NCBI GenBank assembly: GCA_013423325.1
Contig: BLJB01000011.1
Span: forward strand, 1 to 64,000
DNA length: 64,000 bases
Origin: Usnea hakonensis
Taxonomy: Eukaryota; Ascomycota; Lecanoromycetes; Lecanorales; Parmeliaceae
Direction of reading: 5' to 3'
Shown one piece after another: positions 44,040 through 55,553 of this stretch; the first letter of the stretch is position 1, and each line of letters opens with the position of its first letter. The position numbers were made by a program, and so were the translations under genes. Under the pieces are notes generated by a model that made no database searches, had not been told where the DNA came from, and saw nothing but the letters and a program-made list of their open reading frames with translations.

Positions 44040-44240
44040 GAATATTCCATGCAAGGAAAAAAAGATCCATGATGGAACGGCTGTGAATCAGCAATTGCAC
44101 ACAATGTTGTTCTGATCGAGCGTATCCGCTCAAGTCTTGCGTAGGATTGCCCCAGTCTACAATTATATACAAAAGCCGCATTGATAGGGGACCACGACTC
44201 CAAAGCGAGCCAGAACGCGAATAAAAGGCGCTTCTTGGCA

Positions 44241-45399
44241 TCACTTCTTTGGCTCTTCTTTCTTTTCCTCCGGCTTTGGAATGGGTAATTGGAACTGCGT
44301 ATAATATCAGCAGCTGATGCAGTGTAAGTGCAAGGGAATCAGGGTTTCTGGATTGACATACCTCCTCCGGTTTCCTGTCTTTGCCTGGCCCAACTTGCTA
44401 TAAAGTCTGTCAGTGACGGCTCGAGTCTATTGAATGCCAATTCCTTGCTCACCTCCCATGCTGTTCGGTATTAGCATGATCAAATCAAGGCGATGCATGA
44501 AGGCCTTACCTGCTGTTCCTCCCTCGAAGTTCCGGAAAGCTTGGGTCAATTCCAATGGCTCCACTACAATCCTCTTCTTCTCTTCATCATATCGAATTTC
44601 TGTGTACCCCGTCAATGGGAAGTCTTTCCTCAATGGATGCCCGTCAAATCCATAGTCTGTCATTATTCTACGTAGATCCGGATGCCCCACAAAGAACACC
44701 CCGAACAAATCATAGACCTCCCGCTCATACCAATTGGCTCCATCGTAAAGCGATGTGATACTCGGCACCGGTGTAGCTTCATCCGCGTACGTCTTGACCC
44801 TAATTCTCGAGTTATGCCTCACACTGAGAAGGTTGTAGACGACCTCGAATCGGTTACTCCGTGTAGGGTAGTCCACGGCTGTTATGTCCGCCACCATTGT
44901 GTACTCAGCAGCGGTGTGGTATTTCAGGAAGGATATTACAGGAATGATGGCGGCCGGGGGTATGTAGATTGTGAGCTCGTCCTTCCACACCGAGAATTGT
45001 TGGATGAATTTGGGCATGGCTGAGAGCAAGTATTGACCATATTTGTGGAGGCTGGCAGCTTTCTCTTGGTACTTGTCGGCTGGGTTTACAATTGGCGCGT
45101 GTAGCTTCCCACCGGCTGCCAAAATACATCAGCATGGCCTAATCACCGACATATAACATATAACGCTTACGAGGCCGTTGGGCATGCCGCAAGTTTGGCA
45201 GCTCATCTTGACTAGCTACCTCCTTAGCTCGAATTGCGGAACATGTGAATTGACGGGTCGTAGATGATGGCGGGTACGGTCTTGCCACCAGTCGAGCTGA
45301 AGTTCTGATGGGCGTCGCAGTACTCAGTCTTGCCGCCATGGTTTCTGAGCTGTCAACAAGACAAGCTCTTGCAAGCGGAAGTAGTGATGTGATTTTCAT
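44241..45399 (-). CDS. NADH:ubiquinone oxidoreductase 30-kDa subunit (NDUFS3 / nuo30)
   Basis: Five exons on the minus strand: 45171-45339 (or -45399), 44510-45115, 44453-44460 (8 nt), 44362-44397, 44241-44294; 290 aa from ATG 45339, 310 from ATG 45399. The shorter form begins MAARLSTATPIRTSARLVAR, a clean mitochondrial presequence without acidic residues, so I prefer it. The core holds KYHTAAEYTMVADITAVDYP, NWYEREVYDLFGVFFVGHPD and LRRIMTDYGFDGHPLRKDFP, then LTGYTEIRYDEEKKRIVVEP, the classic NuoC signature. The subunit sits in the matrix arm of complex I. The C-terminal FEGGTAAWEQVGPGKDRKPE then EFQLPIPKPEEKKEEPKK emerges only if the 8-nt microexon CATGGGAG (encoding A-W-E) and two small exons are joined. 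Confidence 0.9.
44453..44460 (-). other. 8-nt microexon of NDUFS3
   Basis: CATGGGAG on the minus strand is flanked by ...CCGAACAG (acceptor, with a TGCTAATACC branch site upstream) and GTGAGC (donor). It supplies 2 bases of an Ala codon plus Trp and Glu, and is the only way to recover the conserved AWEQVGPG. Confidence 0.8.
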
Positions 45400-45645
45400 G
45401 CAGGTGGCCCAATTTGGATTAGGGTGAAAAAATTAGCGCGGCAATGCTAAAGTTGCAACCTCGATCTTGCCTCAACCCTATTACTTTTACCTCCACTTCA
45501 ACTATTTTAATCCCCTCCATTGTTTACAGCACGGTGCTCAGGAGTCTTTCTATATTCCTTTAATGATATCTTCATACCAGTACACTTGTTTGATACGTCA
45601 TCTTCCAGCCAGGGCATTGCGCGGCCCTTGCCTTATCCTTTCACA
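45400..45645. promoter_or_regulatory. shared divergent promoter region NDUFS3 / NOT4
   Basis: About 250-300 bp separate the divergent starts of NDUFS3 and NOT4. C/T-rich on the plus strand toward NOT4. No specific site identified. Confidence 0.45.
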
Positions 45646-48394
45646 ATGGCAGGCCGTGTTCAACAAGACGCTTTCATAGACGACTCCGACGAGTCGTGGT
45701 ATGTGATTTTCCTTTTGCTAACGTACCAAGCTTGAGTATGTCTATCTAATGGGTTAATACCTAGTCCTCTATGCGTGGAGGAGTTCGACCTTTCGGACAA
45801 AAATTTCAGGCCATGCCCGTGCGGCTACCAAGTAGGAGCTACCCAATTCTTCTTCCTTCTTAGCCACCAGCTCCTCGCAAAGTGAAGCTTGACAACGAGT
45901 CCATGATACTGAATATTCGGTGCACCCTAGGTATGCCAGTTCTGTTACAATAATATCAAGAACCATATGAATGGCCTTTGCCCCGCATGTCGAAGACCTT
46001 ACGATGACCAAAGCATCGAATGGAAAATCGTCAGTCCCGAAGAGTAGGCATATTCGTAATTCCGAGACCCTTTCACTTTCTGACCGGCTACTCTTCAGAC
46101 AAAAGGCCGACATTGCGCTACAGGCGAGGAAGAAAGCTATGGCGCGGAAAAAGGAAAGCGAGCAAAGACAAGTAGAGACGCTCAATCGCAAAAACCTGGC
46201 AGGCATACGCGTGGTCCAGAAGAACCTTGTATATGTCGTCGGCCTCAGTCAGAAAAGCAGTGAAGAAGAGTTTCTACGGACATTGAGGGGCCCTCTATAC
46301 TTTGGGCAATACGGCAAGATCACGAAGATAGTTGTCAGCAAAGCGAAGGAGGGGCAGAACAACGCCAACAACTACCACAATTCGATCGGCGTCTACGTCA
46401 CTTTTGAAAATAGAGATGATGCCGCGAAGTGTATTGCTGCAGTGGATGGATCCCAAAATGCGGAACGAACGCTGAGGTGAGTGAATGTTGCCGGGTTTCT
46501 ATCTCAAAATTAATACAGATTTAGAGCTCAATATGGCACGACCAAGTACTGCTCTGCCTTCCTGCGCAACGAGACTTGCGGCAACCGAAATTGTACATTT
46601 CTTCACGAGACTGGGGAAGATAATGATAGTTTCAGCCGAGCGGATCTTTCGTCTATGAATGCTCTATCTACGCAGAGACCAGCACAGCAGGCTTCATCGT
46701 CAAAACAAAATCAACAAACATTGCAGCCACAACCTCCACCTCAGCAAGCGCCACAGAGCATCTCTTCAGCGCCACAAGCAGTCGCTCGCGATGAAGCCAT
46801 GAGCCGGAGTGACAGTGGTGATGGATCTGCCCTCCCTTCATCCGCGAGCTGGGCCGCGAAGAATGCACAGAACGAAAATACCAGATCAAGCAAACCCGCG
46901 AGCGTGGCAACTTCCAGTCCAGTGATCACAAACCCGAGCGTCCCTGTACAGTCTGCAGAAGCACGACAAGTCCCGTCCGAGTACCCGCCTCCCGATCCAA
47001 TCTCACATACAAAAGCTCAAAAGCCCACGGTGCCGCCAGCTCGCCCTCGACCAGAATTCCCCTTGGAGGCTGCCCTGAAGACCGTGATGACTGCCAACTA
47101 CAGATTCGTCTTTGACCGTTCACTCTACAGTGAGGAAGACCTTAGAGAAATTGATGCTTGTCCCCCTTTATTCAGTGACTGTGGTGGACTCGTCCGCTAC
47201 CGCATGGCAAAGGAGCAAGAGCGGGATCGTCAGAAGCAAGAGGAAGAGCGAAACGTGATTGCTGCAATGTCTGCTACAGAGGATGAGGAGGCTCCAGCGA
47301 GTGGAAGCTTACAACTTGGAGGGGAGCCCGAGACTGAAGACGAGCCGAATGATAGTTCTGGACGTATGAGCGCTCAGAAGCGAAGTGCAATCCAGCACCC
47401 CTTTGGATCTTCGAACAATTTCGCTTTTGGAAGCTCCAATTTTCCAGCCAATAATGCAGCCAGCCTTAATCGAATTCTCTCTCCTCAACAGCAGCACCAG
47501 CTTTCTCTGTTACGCTCACAAAGCCGCAATCAGCAGAGTCCCGTTAATAACGGCCAGTTCCAACCAGGGTATACTGGAAACACTAGCCTACACCATCATC
47601 AACAATCCAACCCGTTTCAGATGCAGAATCAAGCATTCAACACTGCACAAGGGCATGGAAGACAAGCTTCACGTTACACGTTTGCAAATGATTCTGCATC
47701 AGCCTCCACTTCTGTGAAACCAGCGGCGAATCCTCAACTAATGGCTCAACAAGCTGCCATGATGCCTGGGAGCCAGAACAAGCATTTTCAGAACCAACAG
47801 CTTCAATCAGGCGTTCATGGCGGCCATTTCTACAGCGGTGTGCAGGGTCCACCTCCAGGCCTCAAATCTAGCGGCACACCACCCATTAGCGGAGGCGGAA
47901 TGTTCGGTAAAGGCCATGGCTTTGCTAGTGCCATGGGTGGGAGTGCTGGTTTCGGCGGCAATGTAGGGGGACAGAACACCAACGACGACCTCATGCGTGA
48001 ATTGTTACGGACTCGGAACGGAAGTATCAATGGTCAAGGATCTGAGATTGGAAAGCGTGAGTTCAAAATTCCTTTTACTCAACAGCCCATGACCTCCGAT
48101 GCCCCTGCCTCAAGCCTTCTTAGCTCGCTGTATGGGTCTCAAATCGGTGGTCATTACGGCCATCAAGACCATCACCTCCAAAAGCAGAAGAAGAAGGGGA
48201 AGAAGCACAGACATGCTAACACTTCCTCCTCGGGAGGAGGTGGAATAGTTGATCTTGCGGACCCGAGTATCTTACAAGCTAGAATGCACCACGGTGCTGC
48301 AGGGCAGGGGCAATATAGCGCCCAAGGTCAAGGTGGGTACAATCCGAACAGCATGATGTATGGGGGAGGCTACGGGGGCAGGTGGCAGTTGTGA
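45646..48394 (+). CDS. NOT4: Not4-type RING/RRM E3 ubiquitin ligase, N-terminal part
   Basis: Exons 45646-45698, 45765-45831, 45931-46043, 46099-46476, 46519-48394; 828 aa to the stop at 48394. The C4C4 RING starts at residue 18 (CPLCVEEFDLSDKNFRPCPC, YQVCQFCYNNIKNHMNGLCP, ACRRPYDD). A coiled basic helix follows (ARKKAMARKKESEQRQVE), then an RRM at about 118-205 (NLVYVVGLSQ, SIGVYVTFENRDDAAKCIAA) and a C3H1 finger (KYCSAFLRNETCGNRNCTFL then H). The long tail is Gln/Ser/Pro-rich and ends with KKGKKHRHANTSSSGGGG and IVDLADPSILQARM. Not4 is the E3 ligase of the CCR4-NOT complex. Fungal homologues can be much longer; the frame at 48930-50827 probably belongs to the same protein. Confidence 0.88.
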
Positions 48395-48929
48395 TTGAAG
48401 TCTTCCATTTCGACACCAGGTCTTTTTCCAGATATTTTATTGATTGATGATGGCGCAATCTTCCTTTCGTGGTCACTTAGCGAGCATGGGCCCAAAGACA
48501 AAAGGGAGCGGATATTATGGCGTCTTCGGGAATCGCGTCAAAGCCACTGGCATGATTTGAGGGAGCATCTACCAGAAAGATTTTCTTTCCCCTTCAAGGC
48601 ATCACAGCAGGGGTGCGTTTGGTTACATGATACCACTATACCGTCCTTATCTTCATGGTCAGAGTCATGTATGTAAGCATTCCTTCCTTGACCTGATATC
48701 AGGCAAGAAAGCATCAGTCTACTTTCTTACACAATCTTTGACACTTAGAACATTACTGTTTATAATCTTGTGACGAGACAGGCGATTCTTTAAGGGTATA
48801 TAGAGCGTTAATTGATTGGTGCTTGGGGCCCATGCTCGCTTTATCAACTGGACATTGTCATTTTCATCCGTTATTAAGCGTTATTTACTTATTAAGCGAA
48901 GATTCACATGCTGACTGCTGTCTGTCTAG
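48395..48929 (+). other. region between the two NOT4-related frames
   Basis: 535 bp with no convincing exon. The last bases, GCTGAC...TGTCTGTCTAG (48910-48929), form an ideal branch site and acceptor, so this is probably the end of a long intron or leader intron. Confidence 0.5.
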
Positions 48930-50827
48930 GCCCGTTTCTTTCTCGGCATGACTCTAATCGCCCAGTCAACTACTTGACTAGCGACACCTCATTTCCTTCA
49001 CCTCCTACAGCTTCGTTGTCCAGCAAACCTGCTGTTAAGATCACTCCAAGCCAGACTCCTGTGAATCCAGGGCTATCACTACCTCAAGACTTCCCACCTT
49101 TGGTTGCTCCACAGCCTCCACCCCCTGCCCCTACTCGCCTTCAAAGCAAGGTCACATCAAGTGCAGCTATCAAGCCAGTGGTCCCTGTTCTTCCAAGTCC
49201 GTCTTCCAAACTCGTAGCTATGCAGAAAGACCAATCTCACAGCGAGCAAACAAGCATTACTGAACCTGGTATCCTTTCAATGTCCGAAGCCAGCGTAACA
49301 CCAAAGCAAAAGAATAACAGCGCATCCTCAAGCCTACCTGAGGCCAACGCCGAATTGAAACCAGTTGAACATGCGCCTGATCAATCATTCAAGCCCACGG
49401 AAAAGAAACTGCGGCCTAGCAAGCTCGATATCGCTGCAGCTAAGGATGGAATCAAAAAGGGTAAAGCTTCCACAGACAACGCGGGTGTAGCAAGCGGGCC
49501 ACTACCTTCTCAGCCCCTTACTCCTGCTACAGCGGTTTCGCAAGTATCAACTTCATCTGCGACGCGCTCAAACCAAGCTCGAGCAACTCGTGTTCCTCCA
49601 CAGTCAAAGGCCGAGACACGCCCAGGGTCGCCTACAGTAGCCCCTACATTTGCGAGCAAGCACGCTTCGCGACAGCCCAGTATTGCTTCCATAGAACGCC
49701 CTGGCACACCGGCGAGCGAGAACTTTTTGGATAATATGTCTCTTGCGTCTATGACATTGTCTCGTGCGAACTCGCCTCCTCCGAGCAAGGTTGGATCAGC
49801 ACCTGTCAGACATGTTACGAAGAGCCAACAGAAAAAAGAGAGACAAGCACGTGCAAAGCAGGCCGAGGAAGCTTCGAAGGTCGAGGAGCTCCCTCCCAAG
49901 GCGGAGGAGCCAATGCAAGCACCTATCATTGGAAGGAAGAAGAAAGCAAAGAAAGAAAAGACGCAAGGCACTGCTGACTCTACGCCTACCGTGACACGGC
50001 CGACATCTCCTGTGCTCAAAGAGGAAGAGCCAGCGGAGGCAAAACCAGAGCCAGTCACACCAATCAAAGAGGGCAAAAAGCCAACTTCGAAGATTGCTGG
50101 AGACATCAAAGAGCCGGACACTCCGTCGAGTCCCGCCACTCCGGCATCACATGACGCGCAAAAAGCTTCGCTCACAGCTGCATCGATCTTCGCAAGTCTG
50201 GTAAAATCTGGGGAGCTTAATGCTTCCGCATCGGAGCTTTTCAAGAGTGTTCCAGGGCTCAACTATCGATTTGAGGGTCTTGAATTGGATCTCGCTGTCG
50301 CGGATGATTCAACGGTTTCGGACAGCCAGATGCACTCTCTTGACCAGGGCGAGGCCATCACTATCCAAAAAAGCCCAACCAACCATGTCGTTGTGCTTCC
50401 AGACCGCAGCGCTCTGCGCGGCTTGACTGCCGCCCAGGCATCCCGTTATGTTGAACTGAGAAAGCAAGCTTTGGCGAACGGTGACGTACCGTCCAATCAA
50501 GCCCTCGCCGGCCTCGTCCCCGTTCTTCCTCAAATCGCCCTACCCGTTGCGCGAAATTCCTCCCGCTCCCCTTCCGAGGACCACAAGCTGTCCAACCCTT
50601 TCGCTACTCCTACCTCAGGATCTACGCCATTCAGTACGAGCATGCACAAGTATGGTGCCATGGACAGAAGTGAAGATAAGTTGTTTCTGAAGAAGAACCC
50701 GCATTTGACCGTCGAGGTCGCCGAGCAGGCGTTGGCGCAATCTAGGAAGGAAACAGAGGCGTTGGAGAAGAAGCTGAATGCGGTGTTGAAGAAGAATCGA
50801 AGACTATTATTTGGGAATTCTCATTAG
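48930..50827 (+). CDS. probable C-terminal part of Not4 (or separate gene)
   Basis: A long open frame (an ATG occurs at 48908, inside what looks like an intron end) ends at 50827; about 632 codons. Mostly disordered: Ser/Pro/Thr-rich, with QQKKERQARAKQAEEASK, GRKKKAKKEKTQGTADSTPT, SIFASLVKSGELNASASELF and a C-terminal coiled coil ending VAEQALAQSRKETEALEKKL ... KKNRRLLFG. These blocks resemble the C-terminal half of long fungal Not4 proteins as I remember them, which is recall, not a search. It could instead be a separate gene transcribed from its own promoter with a 5' intron. The gap to the end of the upstream frame is 535 bp, long for an intron here. Confidence 0.6.
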
Positions 50828-52753
50828 GAACGAGGGGTACTTGTTGGAGCTGGCTGTTCTACACGAAGATATTCTATGGCACCGTGCGAAGCTTTTCATG
50901 AGACGGAACGGATTGTGGAACGGCATACATTACATCGTATAGCTTTCAGCTGGAACGGAAAGGCAAATCAATGGTCGCTTGGCATGGAATCAGCACCGCT
51001 ACGCTCGCTGTACAGCAAACGCACCCTCGCCTTTCCCATCTTATCATTCGGAAGCAAAGCGGGGGAGAGAGGGGGAAATACATCTCCCTCATGCTCCCAT
51101 CATCAAAAAACCAGCATTATCATTCCTGCGGCGTTCCTTTTTTTATTTTTTATTCTTTAAAGCAGTGGTATGCGAATCCGAGCATTCGGTCTATGCTCCT
51201 TCGCATTTCACCACCTTACTTTTTTTTTTTGGCACGACGCCACTGGCTGAGATACAAAGCGCTTGTGTCTTGTGCTATGTGTGTGTGTATGTGTTTTGTA
51301 TTATAGGTTACATGCATCTCGCTTGCGCCGCCCTTCCCCCCCCCCCCCCTTTTTTTTTCAAGATTTCCCCGNNTCCCTTGCCCCCCCCTTCCCCCCCCCC
51401 CCCCATTTTTTTTCAAGCATTACTCGGTCTTTTTCTCTCGCTTGGGGGGGGAGCGAGGAAGGCAGAGAGTGAGAGAGATAGGAAGTGTGAATAGAATGAA
51501 TGGAATGGAATTAGTTTTTACTGATTTGCTGGGTATGAATGCGTGGTGAGGGTGATTTAGATAGAGTGTCATGAGCTCCCGCTCGTAGTTGTGATTCTAA
51601 TGTACCTTAGGTAGGTTGGGAGGAAGCTTTGAGCTCGATAGAGTGTTGTGATAAACTGGTGATGGGCGTTCTGTGTGCGGACTAAGCAGACTCTTTTCAA
51701 AGCGATTTCTTTGCTTTGAAGGCGCTTTGATTTTTAAAGTAGATGAGAAATAAGGAGGGAGGTTCGATAGATATAAACCTCTAGGCTCTGTAGAATTGAG
51801 AAGAGGTTGATGTCTTTTGAAAGTGGTTGTCGGCGTACTTTAGGAAGGCTGAAACAGGAGCGTCTACCCGATCACTACTTAGAATAGCCAACCGCCTTGC
51901 TCCTCCCAGGACCCCCTTATAACGTCATATACTGCCACTCTTCAAAATAATCACCTCTAACCTTCATAATATTAGGTACTTTATTTGCTGGGATCCAAGC
52001 AAAATGATGATATGGGTCCGGCAGCACGCAGATTGTCACTACTCCTAGCTCAACTGCCAACTGACTGTTTCCACACCAAAAACATTGTCGGTCAAATCTC
52101 CTTGCTGTTGGGAGACGACAAGTGAATCAAGTAGAAAGATGTCAATGAGAACCTACTCTACCCCTGGGAAGATACGGAGAACGACCATATCCACAGGCTG
52201 CCATCACTAGGCCGAAAACCCGGCAAAGAAGCCGCGGAAAATCCGGTCGGGCGTGAGAGAAACATGCCACTCCTTCTTGGAGACTGACTTGGTGTATTTG
52301 TTGGTAGGACTATTATAGACCTACGGTAGAGACAAGTGGAATTAAATAGCAAAGGATTCTGAGATGAGGGGAGTTAGTCAAATGTATGCGTCGCGCCGTT
52401 CATGCTTGAGGAAGCGGGAAGCGAGTTTGTGTCTGTCGATGAATAGTCGCCTCGACAATGATCTATTTGCCGCCCTGAAGAAGGGGAGCGCAAGGGGGTG
52501 GAGCAAGAACAGTGTGAGCTCAGAAGTGAATTGGAAAAATGATAATGCAAGGTCCAGCCATATGTTGGCCGCTATTCAAGTGTGCGCAAGAACAAAATAG
52601 CGGTAGGTTGCAAGCTAAAATATCCGAGTGTGCTCGTGGGATAAGCAAAATAGGGTTCAGATGAAAGAGCGAGGGAGACGCACGCCTTGTCGATCTCGTT
52701 CGCCTCCCTTTGACTAGTTGCCTCTGGAAATTTGGCCAGGCTGATGTATGTAT
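50828..52753. other. intergenic, 1.9 kb
   Basis: Contains homopolymer C and T runs with two undetermined bases (51372-51373) and a short (TGTG)n run near 51283. No gene supported; short frames at 52158-52352 (minus) and 52364-52600 (plus) show no features. Confidence 0.6.
51337..51418 (+). repeat. duplicated poly-C/poly-T segment flanking N bases
   Basis: A CCCTTC(n)T(n)TTCAAG segment occurs on each side of NN (51372-51373). Left and right copies are almost the same, with small differences in run length. It is most likely an assembly join of two versions of one locus. Confidence 0.7.
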
Positions 52754-53587
52754 TCAGATCCTTCGGTTCACCGCTTTCATGAAACCTTCAAGCAATTCCC
52801 CGCCGTCTTCAAACATCAGCTCCTTGAATGCCGAGTCCTTCATCAAGATGTCCATCTCACAACTCATATATTCCTTCAACACCGAGCGGAGATCCTCGAC
52901 GCCAAACACAGATTCGCCTGTATCGGAGTAGATGTAGCGTATGAGGGCGATGATATCTCCAGTACGGTCAGGATACAGTGTGAAGTGGGCAAGAGCAAGA
53001 TGTAGCTCCTTGAGAGCGGAAGACTTGAGACCTTGGATGTCGTATTGCTCGGCAAAGACATAGACGCGTGCGTGGCTAAGGAAGACGTTCGTGTAATCTT
53101 CTGCCGCGTTATCATTTTGTCTCGGAAGACGGAGGCTTGATGACGAATGAAGATATCCACGAAATTTGGATTTGAAGGATTCTTTGAGGTCGGCTTTGAT
53201 AAAGTTCTTGGCCACATCAATGTCTGAGTCTTCCCCATCTGGCGTAGATTTTTCCTGGGCAGGCGTGTATTCTTTGTGACTGGGATTGGGTTTGACTTCA
53301 TGCGTCGCACTAATGTAGTACCCACTGTAGGCCCATTGAGCGAAGCGAGTGAATGTGCCTTCGTCAATCTCTTTGAGTACCGCAAACCCTTGTCGGGGCT
53401 CTGCCATATGACCGTTCATCAAGCGTTTCAGCGGCTTCGAGTGTTGAGAGACGAGGCTAGCGTGTAGGTAGATGGCAGTACCGTCAACGATGAACTTGAA
53501 CGGAGGAGAAGTGAAGTCGATACTACAAGGGTAAGCTGAGGGCGTGTCATGGTAAGATGAGCCATACCTCTCCCGTCCTTCGGACAT
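52754..53587 (-). CDS. BTB/POZ domain protein
   Basis: ATG at 53587. The frame can be read straight through (277 aa from that ATG) or with a 45-bp intron at 53523-53567 (GTATGG...TTGTAG), giving 262 aa; both keep frame. The spliced form begins MSEGRESIDFTSPPFKFIVD, which puts the BTB fold directly at the N-terminus: FIVDGTAIYLHASLVSQHSK, PLKRLMNGHM, FTRFAQWAYSGYY, then an acidic linker and the second half VYVFAEQYDIQGLKSSALKE. Fungal BTB proteins of this type usually have only this domain; role (often cullin-3 adaptor) inferred. Substrate unknown. Confidence 0.8.
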   Translation of the reverse strand: MSEGRERYGSSYHDTPSAYPCSIDFTSPPFKFIVDGTAIYLHASLVSQHSKPLKRLMNGHMAEPRQGFAVLKEIDEGTFTRFAQWAYSGYYISATHEVKPNPSHKEYTPAQEKSTPDGEDSDIDVAKNFIKADLKESFKSKFRGYLHSSSSLRLPRQNDNAAEDYTNVFLSHARVYVFAEQYDIQGLKSSALKELHLALAHFTLYPDRTGDIIALIRYIYSDTGESVFGVEDLRSVLKEYMSCEMDILMKDSAFKELMFEDGGELLEGFMKAVNRRI

Positions 53588-54456
53588 CGCTGCTGATCGG
53601 TAATCGAAGGGTAGTCTACGTTTCGCGGACAAGTGTCAACTCTTTTCCTCCGTCGTCGAGGTAATTGATCAGGAAACCGTAGTCAAAAAGTCTTTTGTGA
53701 GTTGTCTGAATCATGATCTAGGTGGGGCTTCACAGTTTACGAGGTAAATGGTCCGGGCTGGGTTAAGTGTCACCTCAATCCCGTTAGCTTGTGTTCAAGA
53801 TCGTCCTTTCCTCGTTTATGCATGTCCCCGAGCATGAAACCTTTTGCAACGATTTTTGATGATGCATTACCTACCTAGCTACCGATCTCATGATCATGTT
53901 GAAAATGGACCTGGCAATCCATGAATGGCATATGCACTCACGACACAGCAGGGTGGAGTTTCTCGCACCGGAAATAGTCTTGTATTCTTCAATACTTCAT
54001 TTGTCCTTCACAAACCAGAGGTTTCTCGAATCGGTTTAGATCGCTCGGGCATCTTGCCCAAGGTTCTCTGGCTTTCGATATGGAAGTATTGAATTAACAC
54101 CTCATTCTCTCGGAAAACCTTTAAACCGTGACTGACAGGTGCCAGAATTTTTGCATCTTACGTTTCCATCAATAGCTCGTTGCACGCGAAGAAATCCATA
54201 CACAGGTTGCTTAAGACACGATTAACAACGGACTAACACAACCCGGTCGCCGTCCACATCAAGAAGAGTGAACAATCAACCTATAAAAATCATTCGATAC
54301 ATGCGATCTGCATCTATCATCTCAATTGCGTCGCTTGTCGCTTTCGCTCCTATCGCAACGAGGTATTAGCGTTAGCGACCTCGTAAGTTCTTATCTGGAG
54401 CCCACTATGTCTTCGCAGCACATAAGCCTGCCTCGTGAAGTAGGATACTTCTCCAG
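53588..54456. other. intergenic, 0.87 kb
   Basis: Divergent spacer between the BTB gene and the small secreted protein gene. No other feature seen. Confidence 0.6.
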
Positions 54457-55112
54457 ATGGCGGTCTCTCTTTGGCGTACTTTTTTGTTTCTATTGACAAG
54501 CAACGCCCTAGCTATTCCCAGCCTCCAGGATACCCAGTCCACAACACTGCCAAATCCTCTCCTCTTGAACGGAGACCTGAACACTTCAGTGACAGCAGAG
54601 TCAGAATCCTATTTAAAATTCCGAATGTCTACTCACTGACCATTGGCGGCAGGTTGTTCCATCTTTCGTCTCTTCAAGTCCCTGATGCGATCAATTACAG
54701 GGTCCCTGACACTCCCATCACCATCCGTTTCTTCCTCAGTACTACCACGATTGAGGCTCCAGACATGGCCCGCACCCTTTTGCAAACCCAAGTCATGCTT
54801 CGTCGCTACATCAGAGACCATTATAAAGCCGCCCAGGATGTCCTCTTCCCCAGTGATGATCCATATATAAGCGATCTAGATCTGATCGGATGCTTTTTCG
54901 CCGTCGCGTGTTGGCCGGAGGATCGCCCGAAACGCCTTACATATGGTATGGTGGACAATGTACTGAAAGGCGTATGGGAATTCATGTATCGGGGTGGAAG
55001 GTTTGTGGAGGCGAATTTCGAGGTGTCTGACGAGCAGTTGGGTAGAGTGGGGGCGGGGCTCATAGAAAGGGGCATTCCCGCCCTGAATATGAGAAACGTC
55101 ACACAAGGTTGA
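54457..55112 (+). CDS. small secreted protein, unknown family
   Basis: Exons 54457-54599 and 54653-55112 (53-bp intron with an ACTGAC branch site), 200 aa. The N-terminus is a clear signal peptide (MAVSLWRTFLFLLTSNALAI). The mature part has no run of cysteines: it reads LFHLSSLQVPDAINYRVPD, RTLLQTQVMLRRYIRDHYKA, MVDNVLKGVWEFMYRGGRFV, with possible N-glycosylation sites NTS and NVT. Fungal secreted proteins of this size with a predicted-helical RRYIRDHY segment are often uncharacterised; an effector role is only a possibility. The reading frame changes at the intron, which the open frame on both sides and splice signals support. Confidence 0.65.
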
Positions 55113-55553
55113 AAAATGTGGTTAGTCGGCTACTGTCTTTCGGCTTCGGAGACTGGTGCTTCTGAAGATTCGCGTATGTTTATGCAGAGACTTCGTATCA
55201 ATGATACTTCAATTCAAATGAACCTGACAAATTGAATACCTCACACTCTCTCCTTTGGAAACAGACCTCTAAACTACGAGTGTAAGCTCTCTCGTAGCAT
55301 CTCACGATTAATCAACAGGTTTGAAGTCACGGCGCGCAGAGCATGTGGATCTCTTGACCCTAGAAGCGAGGGGAGGGTTCCAGTGAGATCTCGTCGCTAC
55401 AATCGGCTCATGGTATGATAGCAAGGGATCATAAAGTAGTAGAGCGGGAAGTGTTGTCTAGGTAATTCACACGGAGAGGAACCTTATTCGGTTGAAGCAT
55501 GGGTCAAAGTTGAACGACCAATGGGAATGCCTCCTGTTTGGCAGGCATTGTTA
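55113..55553. other. intergenic, 0.44 kb
   Basis: 3' flank of the secreted-protein gene up to the transposable element. Nothing seen. Confidence 0.5.

Noticed and set aside
49510..50262. 250-codon minus-strand frame opposite the second NOT4-related frame
   Set aside because: It mirrors the Ser/Pro/Lys-rich coding frame and has no recognisable domain; the plus-strand reading has the conserved blocks.
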